A stretch of 64,000 nt of DNA from Vanrija pseudolonga (Eukaryota; Basidiomycota; Tremellomycetes; Trichosporonales; Trichosporonaceae). The stretch spans positions 124,001-188,000 of the forward strand of contig NC_085854.1 in assembly GCF_020906515.1 (NCBI RefSeq). The letters are read 5' to 3'. The notes beneath the pieces were generated by a model, which worked only from the letters and a program-made list of their open reading frames with translations, was not told where the DNA came from and ran no database searches. Each line of letters begins with the position of its first letter. Position 1 is the stretch's first letter. The position numbers and the translations under genes are program-made. Positions 11,359 to 21,212 of the stretch are shown here, in pieces.

Positions 11359-12424
11359 GGCTAGGTGGTGGGAGAGGTACGAAAGACCAAGGTTGACTTG
11401 TAGCTAAGATTTATACAGGCGCAACGATGCTCCTCGACAATGGAGGCCTGGAAATGTCACAGCATGCATAGCCCCGGGGCGTTGGGAAGGCAAGAGAGAG
11501 GCTGAGCGGTAAGCGGCTGGTATTGGCCATGCGCCTCATCAGCCTCTGCAGAGCCTGCTTGGCTTTACGACGGCACCTTGTTGAAGGTAGCAGAAGTGTA
11601 AGCCATCGTGAAGGGGCGAGGTGTTGTCTGTAAGCCACATGCAGCCCCGAGTAAGTTTACGCCACTTTGGCGAGCGAAGTGCGTGGCGCAGGAAACAACC
11701 ACAGCCTCGACACAGCGAGGCGTTTGGGGCGCGGCTTTCAACGGAGGAATGGGTGTGGGCACGCCACCCCGCATCACAGGGCTGTATTCGCCGTCTTCAC
11801 GACTTCGCTTGCCGTTTGGTGCGGTGCGCGGCGCGAGGCAATGAATCGGACAAGCAGTGGTCTCTTGGTTGGCTTGGCATGTATGAGGCTGTACCTACCG
11901 GCTGCTGGGGAGCGCCTCGACGATGGTCTGGTGCGTGGTTGTGTGGATATTCTGAAGGGGTTCACCCGTAGCCTTTCAGGTTAGGGAGCGAATGGACCCG
12001 AGCCCAGACGGTTAATGACTCGCCAAGCCACAGGCGCCGTCCAGCGAGTGCCTGCTGCGAAATCGAACCGAGCAAGCTCTCGCCGTACAGGACGGGAATA
12101 GCAGCAATGCGTTCCGAGGGGTGAAAAGAAATGTATTTCTCGCTGTCTATCCCGGGGCACTGCCACTGTCGGGGGAGAACAGTGCAAATGAAAGGCTACC
12201 ATGGGCAGTGTCACCATCACGACGTCCAGTGGCGCGACCGGCGCCGAGGTGGGATCATGGCCACAGTCTCGGCGCAAACCGCCGAGGGCGTGCAGCAACG
12301 TATATGAATCATACCTCGACGATGAGGAGGTGCGTGAGGGTTGGTGCGCGCAAACAGGCCCGGATCATCCGTTCGAGGCGCGAGGGTTGGAGTGAGCCAA
12401 AGCAATCATGAACCCATGCTTCCA
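11359..12424. other. Intergenic between genes F and G
   Basis: No gene seen. Several overlapping open frames at 11565-11984 and 11981-12411 occur on both strands without family resemblance or codon evidence and are treated as chance. Confidence 0.45.
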
Positions 12425-13638
12425 TCACTTTGGTGCACTATTCGATGTATTGGATGGACCCCACAGCCTACTGTACGGAGGCGGCGTGGTAGCGCTGACC
12501 GGGTCGTCTGATCGGGATCTTTGCCACAGACCTTTAGTTGCGAGGAGGAGTGGTGGGAGACCGGCAGCTGTGTTTCGAGAGCCCTGGGGGACGGTGGGAT
12601 ATTCTGCTGAGTCGGTGACGGATGTGGCGACTTGGGAGCTGTCATAAGAGGTGATTTCACTAATGCGTCGGGATGGCGCTTGGGGACTGCCGTCACCACT
12701 TGCTCCGTTGAGCTGGAAAGCATTACCGGGAAGGACAGAATGACTGTCGGGGCTGGACTGGAGTGAGCTGAAGGTGTAGATATCTTGAGGCGAAGGGAAC
12801 GGAGTTGTGGTGAACACCTTGTCGTCATCTGCTAGTAGTGGGCTGGGGCTCATTGGAGGTCGCGCTTTCTTCATGAAAAAGAAGACAAAGTATGTCTGGT
12901 TCGTGAGCATCGAGTCTACCATGGATGACTTACGCCAAACCCAGCCATGCTGGTGCACACGCCGACGCCAATGGCAATGATGTGTGATCTAATGAGGGGC
13001 TGTTTATCCTCTGAGGGAAGATGAGGTTAGGCACGCTGTTACTAATGAGGTTGGAGACCCACTGTAAGGGAGGTTCATCACAAAGTTCTGGTTGTTCAGG
13101 TCAAAGTTAATTACGCGGCACTCACTGCCAGCTTGCCACGCGTGGCCAGAACGATGGCGTTCATGATGACCGTTGCGATGAGCACCGTGATCCACATCCA
13201 GCGTTTCCCCGGCTTGCGCTGGTTGCCGTCAGAATACTTGTCAAAGGTGTCAACTCACTTTAATGGCGAACACCGTCCCCGCTGCCCCGATAGGAGCCAA
13301 AAACAGCATGCATAAGCAAGCCTCGATGATTCCGATGGCGAACGGAAGAACCTTTGCAAAGTGCGGCGTCGCGGCAGGACCTCCTATTCCGTAATAGCTG
13401 GTCATGATGCTGTCGTTGGACATCATGACCACGTAGGACACCTGATAACCGGCGTAGCCCAACGACACAAGTACGCATGTGATGCCCACCACGATCGTGG
13501 TAATGCTATATACTGTCAAAAAGCGACTCGTGCGAGACTCACCGGTATGCAGGGCTAATGTCCAGCACTTCTTTCACCTGGGAATAGTCTGCCGATGTCA
13601 GTTGGACAAGAGTTCAGTGACAACATACCTTGTCTCAT
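12425..13638 (-). CDS. Array-1 gene G: four-pass membrane protein with an internal PPPY
   Basis: Exon 1 is ATG AGA CAA G, identical to that of gene F, followed by a 40-nt-scale intron and DYSQVKEVLDISPAYR. TM1 contains IVVGITCVLVSLGYAGYQ and TM2 contains IEACLCMLFLAPIGAAGTVF; the two share one exon. The TM3 exon has KPGKRWMWITVLIATVIM and TM4 contains IIAIGVGVCTSMAGFG. The tail starts TYFVFFFMKKARPP and is Ser/Pro-rich. Here the PY motif (TTPPPYSRLW) lies about 16 residues before the end instead of at it. A TATA-like box lies 52 bp upstream. Confidence 0.78.
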
Positions 13639-15016
13639 GGAGGTCTTGTGGGTGGTGACAGAGGGCAAGGGGCGACTTCGGCCGTTAAGTATATATGCGT
13701 GATTCCTCCTTGCCGGTGGTGATGCAAGGCGTCCGGTGGGAAGGCCAGTACCCTCTCATGGTAGCCATGAAGAGAAGCAGGTTGAGAGAGCAGAGCAAGC
13801 CTGAGGCGGCCGCCGACAAGGCACGGGGGTGAGGCGCCTCCGCCATCTTGCGTTCAAGACTATTCGGGGGCAGTGTTGCTTGTCGGACCCCAGTGATCCG
13901 GGCCATTCTGGCTAGAGAAACTGGTATAGGCGGCTGCGGGGAAGGGAGCAGATGTAAGCCACGGCGGCGCCGAGCCACCGGGCAGGTGGGCGCCATGGTG
14001 CAGGGCTCGGCGTATAGTGCGCGTAGCAACCACTGGCTGGGTCACATCGATGACGCCCTTGGCGTGTGGCTGCTCATGGGCTGAAGTCAAATACCGTGCC
14101 GTCTGCTGCCACAACGCGGGGATGTCAGCATGGCCTCACACTTGGCCCCGCTGGGCACTGGGGAGATCCGGAGCGGAGGTTTTGTGAAGTGATGCACAGG
14201 TATGTTGCTTTTGGCGGCGGGCTGGGTCGAAGGCGATGCAATGTGCGGATGTGGGGAAGGTAATCTCGTGGTTTGTACATAAGCTTAACCTGGCGCTCGC
14301 CGTGCGGTGTCTACAGGGCCCGGTCCTGGGCGGTGTGCACCAGAGGTCGCGCCACCTTTCCCCGCCCCCACACGTGCCAAGGAAAACCAAGGCCTGTCGA
14401 GTCGTTGGGTGCTGAGGTGCTGTGCGCAGTATACGATGCGCTGATGCATTGTGCCCCCTGCGGTTGTGAATGGAAGACGGACGAGGAGAAGTGGGGCGTA
14501 TGTGAGCAACCACCATTTTTCGCCTTCTGACGCGACTGAACGCGACCGGAACTAAGCGAGCGAGGATAAGCCATTAAGCCACATTCCCAGCAGATCAAAT
14601 GAGGGCCAGCTTCCTGCTACCCGCCCACGAATGTGCATGAGTCAAAATATTCCGATAAGCAGGGACATCGTGCACGTGCACGCGGATGTAACTTGACGTG
14701 CAACTGAAGGAGAGCAGCCGAGTGCGTCAGTCGGCTGAAGACGGCAGTCGCTGTCACTTGAGCCGAGTCACAATTCTGGCGCAGCGGCTGATGGCGTTTC
14801 CCATCGAAGCGCAGTTCCCAAGACCTCAAGCGGGAACGGAGGTCGGCGCCGCAGTCATACATAGACGGTCTGCCCAGTGATCTGTTCAAGGACAAATTGT
14901 GCATTGGGATCCACTCGAAACCCCTGAGCAGGTTAAACTCGAAAGAGCGAGAGCGCAGGGATGTGGTCGGGGCCTCTGGGTCCCCGAGCTCAAACACTGC
15001 ACCCAGTATCGCGCCC
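13639..15016. other. Intergenic between genes G and H
   Basis: Longest spacer in the array. Apart from the TATA-like box, no gene or repeat could be supported on either strand. Confidence 0.45.
13690..13696 (-). promoter_or_regulatory. TATA-like box upstream of gene G
   Basis: tatatat, about 52 bp upstream of the gene G ATG on the coding strand. Confidence 0.4.
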
Positions 15017-15107
15017 TCATGCTCGCCGTTGATAGGGAGGTGGCGTAGCTTCGGTGGCATGAGACCGGAGAGTACCTTCGGCGCCGGGTCGCCGGTCTTT
15101 GGTCACA

Positions 15108-15144
<37 letters not shown>

Positions 15145-16165
15145 GTGTTCGGGGCGATAGATGAGAAAGGGTGGTGGGGGCGGACGAGAGCTGGGTCGGC
15201 GGGTGAGCCGGGTGGACAGTGTTGTCCGGGCTGTCTGGGTCGTCTTGGGGCACTGAAGTGAAGTATCCCGCTGATGTTGGCGGGGCGACCAAGGGAGATA
15301 CACTAGGGTACTCGTACTCGTCCTCGTCCACCAGCGGCTGGTGCTGCACCATGGGCGGCACCATTGCTGGGCGGTTCGTCTTGAAGAAGACCACAAAGTA
15401 TGTCTGCCGAGGGTCAGGTGAATCCTGCAAGCCACTTACGCCGAGAACAGCCATTGCGGCGGATACGCCGACGCCGATGCCGATGATGGATCTTGCTCGG
15501 TTTGTACCACCTGCGGCCGAACGAGGTTAGAAGGGAAGCTCGCACGCGGCTGGTGGACGAGACTCACGGTAAGCTTGGCTATTCGACCAAATGGCCTGTT
15601 CAGTATGAGTCAATCGTCCTGGTCCATCCTCGCCCGGAGCGACTTACGCTCAGGACGCCTCGAATCGCCAAGTCGACAACGGGCATCAGGATCGTCAAGA
15701 CCAGAGCCAACTTCCACATCCACCGCTTGCTCGGCCGGCGCTACGCGTAAGCCGTGTGGGATACAGCGACTCACCTCGAAGGCGAACACGAGCGCCGTGA
15801 CCCCCATTGGGGCGAGCACGAGGATGCATAGGCCGGCCTCCACGATGCCGACGGTGAAGCTGAGCCGCCCCCAATGGGCCGGGGGCGGTGCTGGGGCAAA
15901 GTACTTCACATCACCTGAGAACTGGCTAGCGGGCCCATCCGATATCGCGACGATAGCTTGGGCAAGACCGTAACCCAGCCCAGCGAGCGCGGAAACAAGG
16001 CCGAACACGATGGTGATGCCCCTGGGACATGGTCAGGCATGCCGCCGAGCGGGGATGGGCTCACCAGTACGTCGAGCCAATGGACGACTTTGCGTTCTCG
16101 GGGACGTAGTGATGGTACTCCCCTGTCGGCGATGTTGACGCTGTGTTGTGTCCGCTGTTGCTCAT
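15017..16165 (-). CDS. Array-1 gene H: four-pass membrane protein with poly-Thr tail and C-terminal PPPY
   Basis: Exon 1 encodes MSNSGHNTASTSPTGEYHHY and ends KSSIGSTYW without the tiny first exon of C, D, F and G. TM1 contains TIVFGLVSALAGLGYGLAQ and TM2 contains AGLCILVLAPMGVTALVFAF, with both in one exon. The TM3 exon has RRPSKRWMWKLALVLTI, a micro-exon encodes AIWSNSQAYR, and TM4 contains IIGIGVGVSAAMAVLG. The tail starts TYFVVFFKTNRP, has an acidic DEDEYEY segment and a run of twelve Thr encoded by a hexanucleotide repeat, and ends ATPPPYQRRA. PPPY is intact. Confidence 0.78.
15108..15145 (-). repeat. Hexanucleotide microsatellite coding poly-Thr in gene H
   Basis: About six tandem copies of gtggtc on the plus strand, read as acc/acg Thr codons in gene H. 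A likely length-variable site. Confidence 0.8.
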
Positions 16166-18897
16166 GGTGGGGTGAGGGTGAGCAGCGAGGGCTGTGACTG
16201 GGAATAGAAGTGGTGCAGAGAATCAGGATGAGGCAGGCCAGCGTGCGAGCACAGGATGGAGGGCCGAGACCTCTAACCCAGCTTGTGTTTGAATGTGATC
16301 CTTAATCCTCATTGTGTCCATAAGACTTGGAATAGGACGTCCTATTCGCTTCATAGCCGTCAATACCAGACCCCACGCACGTTGCGGAGCCTGCTTTCTG
16401 CCAGGCGAAGGAGCGACTGCCCGTGCCATCGGCCTGTGCCACAAGAATGGGTTCCTGCCACAGGCTTGTGCGCGGCCGTCGCGGTCGCGTGGCGGAGGAG
16501 AATAGTGGCCTCCAAGGCAAAGCGGTGCCCCATGACGGGGCTGCCACTGAGGTGAGTGGCTGCCTTCGGCTATGTCGTCAATCATGATCGCCCAGGGGTG
16601 TTAATGCCAGTGAGTAACAGGAGCACGTCACTCCCAAACCCGGCCATCTGTGCCCGTGAGCTGATCAAGAGAGGAGGTGCCCCGCTGCCGCTCAGTCCCA
16701 CTTGTGTGATCTGGTGGCTCGTGGTGGAGTGAGTCAGTGAGCCTGACTCAGGTGGCAGTGCGGACGAGGCGCGAGCCATGCCCCGCAAAGCCTCACCACG
16801 TCGTGTGTCCCCACCGGAGGTGAGACGCCACTTCGACGTTGTATCCGGCTTCGAGGGCTCAAGTTGACCAGCGATGATCAGCGGTGAGCATTAACGTTCA
16901 TGAGAGCTCAGTGTTGTCCAGCCACGCGCACTCGGTGCTCGCGGCCACGATGAACGAGAGATCGCCGATGAGTATGTACCGGGCCTTGGGTCGTTGGAGG
17001 ATACTCGTACCAGCTGGTATGTCTTGGGCTGGACTGTGACGTCGGTCGAGGCCATCAACGAGGACGAGGTGGGGGATTGGGCAGAGGAGAAGAAACAAGT
17101 GGGAGGAGTGGCCTTTTAACATAGATGTGGAGCGACCGCCCACCCCGCACCTGCCTGCATGCGGTGCGAAAGCGGGCACACATAACGTCCGCCCGTGTGC
17201 CAGATAGACGTGAGCTCCACTAACTGGAGGGAGCGGCGGGGCAACTCGCGTGCGAGTGCGAGTGCGGGTGCGGAGGGGAGGTTGGTAGACACGAGGCGCT
17301 TGCTCTGACTCGCGGCACGCCTGTGCCCAATGGCCAATTTACTGCGTGAGTCATGTGTATAACCTTGGCAGTTTGATGTGCTTGTCAGGATAGCGATAAG
17401 CGCCAGGTCTCGTTTCCGTTGGAGCAGATGAGTGCCGGTGTGAGTCGCGCGATGCGATACTTGTCCAACCACCCGCCATGAGGAATCGCCAATCAGCTCG
17501 CTCACGTGCAGCATCTCCCCATCACCATCTCCCCTTCTCCTTGAAGCGTGTCGCTTCGGCGTACGACAGAGTCAGTCATCGTGACAAAGGCAGGATTAGG
17601 CGAACCCCCCTGCTGCAGAGTCACGTGCCAACCCCAACTCACGCTGGGCACGATGCCGAACGTGCCGAACTCCCTCCCTGCCTCTCTGCCTGATCAACAC
17701 GATCAACGAGCGATCAACAGTCACCAAAAGCACCGATATCCATGCACTGGCAGCCACTGACGAGCATGCGCCACACTTCCGCCCTCCGACTTATTCGAGC
17801 TGCACCTCGCTCGCGGGCGGCGAGTGCCCGCCCGTGATCGTGGCTGGGTGGCCGGATAAACCACACCACATCGGAACAGCTTGGCTCGGAAGGGCGACAT
17901 CGGGTGCGTCAAGGCACGGAGGGGGGGTGGCGTGATACTTACTGCACGCACGCAGCGCTGTGCTGCCTATGGCCCAGTGCCACCCACCTCTTCGCTGCTT
18001 CCAGTGTACTTCCAGCGCCTCCGAAACCAGGCCCGCACGAGCTGAGGGGTGGCACAGGCAAGCTGACCACTGGTAAGGGGGGAGGGGGGCGGAAGCCAGA
18101 CCCTTGACCACCCGAGATGACTGACCCCGGCTTCGCCCCCGACCTTCCCCCGGTCTCCACACTACAAATACTCACTTACGACCCCGCTCCCGCCGTGTTC
18201 CGCTCCCCCGCTACCCCCGCTCGGCTCTCACTAGCCTAGCCATGTTGCCGAGGTCGTGGTGGGCGAGGTCGCAGTCACTGGGTGTGTTGTCTGTCGCGCG
18301 GTGGTGAGGCTGGGTCGAGGGAGGGTGTAACCGGTTGTTATCGGGCCGGCGGCAGATGGATGCCGGGGTGTGGGTGGCTACGGCTCAGCGGCCCTCGCCG
18401 AGGTCGTGTCGTGTCGTGTTCTTGCTCCTCCCTCCTCCCCTCCACGTCGCCTCCAAGACCGACGCCGCGATGGACGTATGCATACCGCCTCGCCTCTGCC
18501 CCCCACTGCGAGCGTTATCATTATCGCCCTCGCCTCGCGCCGCCAGAGACCAAAGGCCAAGGTCCGGGCGCCCGCGCGGCACGCGTGCGTGCCAAGCACA
18601 GCTGCAAGCAACCTCGGGCCACACCCCCCGGCTAACGCTTCGCGGCACCCGGGAGCACGGCACAGCAGGGCATCGGCATCCATCCACTTCTGTGGGGTGC
18701 GGCTCGTGTTGCCGAGCCGAACGTCAGTCAGGTGGACGTCGACGCGGGGGCGCGCGGGGTACGACGACGCTGCACCATGATACCGAGCTGCGGGTGTGCT
18801 CGGCGGTGCAGCGCTCGAGAGGTATATAAGCCACGTCGGGGGCACTAGCCCTCAGCAGCCAGACACAAACACACAGCACAAGCAAGCAAGCAACACA
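16166..18897. other. Right flank of array 1 and alcohol dehydrogenase upstream region
   Basis: No firm gene. At about 16580-17055 on the minus strand there is a possible decayed ninth array member: ATG at 17055 giving MASTDVTVQPKTYQ, a hydrophobic stretch RYILIGDLSFIVAAS, and farther on MAGFGSDVLLLLTG. It lacks RPWMWK and PPPY, so it is only a suspicion. From 17100 to 18800 nothing is supported apart from the promoter noted separately. Confidence 0.3.
18823..18828 (+). promoter_or_regulatory. TATA box of the alcohol dehydrogenase gene
   Basis: tatata within ggtatataag, 75 bp upstream of the ATG. It is followed by a CA-rich leader with a short caagcaagcaag run just before the start, a typical highly expressed fungal promoter layout. 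Confidence 0.6.
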
Positions 18898-20165
18898 ATG
18901 ACCATCCCCAAGACTGCCCGCGCCGCCGTCACCGTCAACGGTGGCACGCCCCAGGTGAGTGTGGAGTGAGGCCGGCGCCAAGTCGGCATGCCGCGACACC
19001 ACTTCGCGAGCCGCTGACGCTCCGCCAGTTCTCCATCGACCACCGCGAGGACTTCCCCGTGCCCACCCCCGGCCCGGGCGAGATCCTCCTCGAGTGCAAG
19101 TACACTGGTGTCTGCCAGTCCGACTACCACGCGGCCTACGGAGACTGGCAGGGCCTGACGCAGGCCGAGGGCGTCACCTGTCTCGGCCACGAGGGCGCCG
19201 GCATCGTCCGCGCCGTCGGGCCCGGCGTGACCGACTTCAAGGTCGGCGACAGGGCTGGCGCGCTCGTTGCGGCCGACTCGTGCGGCACCTGCGAGTTCTG
19301 TAGCCAGGATGGTGAGTGCGAAGGAGAGGAGAGGGGCGTGCGGCGGGCAAGGCAACGTCGTTGCCTCGTTCGTCACGCCGCACCCGCCTCGCTCGTCGCG
19401 CTCGGCGTGCGTGTGCTGACGGCGCCAGACTGTGCCCTCTGCGCCAAGATCAACCTCACCGGCTTCCACCGCAACGGCTCGTTCGCGCAGTACATCAACG
19501 TCAACACGCGCTTCGCCGTCCACATCCCCGAGGGCATCCCCTTTGAGCAGGCGGCCCCCTTCATGTGCTCGGGCGGCACGGCGTACACGGCCGTCAAGAC
19601 GACTGGCCTCAAGGCCGGCCAGACCGTGGCCGTGCTCGGTGCCGCGGGAGGTGTGGGCCACATGGTCGTGCAGTTCGCCAAGGCGCGCGGCCTGCGCGTG
19701 ATTGCCATCGACGTCGGCGCCGACAAGAAGGAGGCGACGCTCGCCACCGGCGCCGACGAGTACGTCGACATCACCGGCACCAAGGACCTGCCCGCCACTG
19801 TCGCCGCTCTTACGCCTGACGGGCTCGGCGTGCACGGCGTCATCGTCACCGCGGGCAACGGCAAGGCGTACGCCGCCGGCGTGGGCATCCTCCGCCCCCG
19901 CGGCGTGTTTGTGTGCGTTGGTCTCCCGCCGACCGGCTCGGCCATCGCTGGCGCCGAGCCTGCCGCGATCATCTTCAAGGCCATCACGGTCCGCGGCTCG
20001 CTCCTCAACACGGTCGAGGACATGAACGACGCCCTCCAGCTCCTCAAGGCCGGCAAGATCAAGGAGCACGTCGAGATCCGCCCCTTCGCCGCCACGGGCC
20101 AGGCGCTCGCCGACGTCGGCGCGTCCAAGACCAAGGGCCGTGTCGTCATCGACTTTGCCGCCTAA
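18898..20165 (+). CDS. Zinc-dependent alcohol dehydrogenase (yeast ADH1 type)
   Basis: Medium-chain NAD(P)-dependent alcohol dehydrogenase, interconverting alcohols and aldehydes, probably cytosolic (no targeting signal seen). Exons 18898-18954, 19029-19311 and 19429-20165 sum to 358 residues, the usual family length. Catalytic zinc motifs are visible: YTGVCQSDYH and GHEGAG. The structural-zinc loop CGTCEFC is interrupted by intron 2 and completed by DCALC; the fourth-cysteine spacing is as in yeast ADH1. The Rossmann motif is GAAGGVGHMVVQFAKA. The reading frame is very GC-rich with strong codon bias, and a good TATA box lies upstream, both suggesting high expression. The exact substrate cannot be told from sequence. 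Confidence 0.93.
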
Positions 20166-21212
20166 ATAAAAGCGTATAGCGCGTAGTGTAGTGTCAGAAG
20201 TAGTCGTAGGGTTGAGGTGTATGCAGGTTATGATTGTGCAGTGCGGCGCGAGGTTGATGGGGTGGGGCGAGTCAGCAGCATTCCCCGGCATGCCGTTGCA
20301 GCATGCCGCCATGGCCACACCTCCGTCGGCTCTTCATCAACTCTTGACTGTACGCCGCGCCGCGTCTCTCCTCTTTCCTTTCCGGCCAGAGACTCGCCGA
20401 TATCCGAGTCGCAAACCCCGCGCGCGCACGTCCTGCCAGCAGCAGGAGGAGCAGCGCCGCCCAGCGCCACCACCACCACGCACGTTGATCCCGGCGCCCA
20501 CGGCCACCCCCACAACAATGTCATCGCACGATCGTGTCGCGCGACATGGTGTTGGAGGGTTATGGTTGTTGAGCTTGGCCTTATGAGTGGCAACAGTAGT
20601 CAGCTCTCGCAGCACGTGGTGCTCTAGAAACGAGTTAGCGAGGGCGGAGGACGACGTCGTCGCCATCGCCAGTGTTTCGGCCGCGCGGCGCGTGGAGTTG
20701 CGGCCCGCTCACTCAATGCACTCGGTGAGATCTCCGCCGAGGTGTCGTCGTCGTCTTTGGAGCTAGACGACGTATGCGAGAGCGGGGTAATCAGAGTAGA
20801 ATGCTTTATCAGTCAAGTGGTTGTTGCATGCAAGCGAGGTGGTCGGAATGCAACACGACTGGTTGGCCCCCCCAAAGACCCCATCCCCCCTGGCTGGCTG
20901 GCTGGCGGAGAGCGCGGCTGCCCCCCCTCAACGTCACTACACGTTTCACTCAACAAACCCCGCATCATCATCACTCCTTGTTGTTCTTTGCATCACTCAA
21001 CATCAACAACACACACACGGCAACAGGAGCAACACACGCCTCGCGCACAACAACGAGGCGGCCATCGCACCGCCGCGCGTCCCTCCCTCCCCCCCGCCGC
21101 CTCGCAGCCGCCGCTGGGCCACGCCTCCTCGCGCCGCCTCCAGCCCGGCTCGGCACCCCCTCCCCCCCTCCCCCTGCCCCTCCATCCTCAACCTGCCATT
21201 AACACCTCCAAC
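20166..21212. other. Intergenic between alcohol dehydrogenase and ubiquitin protease genes
   Basis: Holds the 3' end of the dehydrogenase transcript (aataaa-like sequence at about 20164-20169) and the leader of the protease gene with CA- and CCT-rich stretches. No gene seen. Confidence 0.5.

Noticed and set aside
13685-14598. Several 70-126-aa frames on both strands between genes G and H
   Set aside because: Mutually overlapping, no family resemblance, no TM pattern and no splice sites matching the array.
18852-20318. 488-aa minus-strand frame opposite the alcohol dehydrogenase
   Set aside because: A shadow frame caused by strong third-position C/G bias in the dehydrogenase exons.
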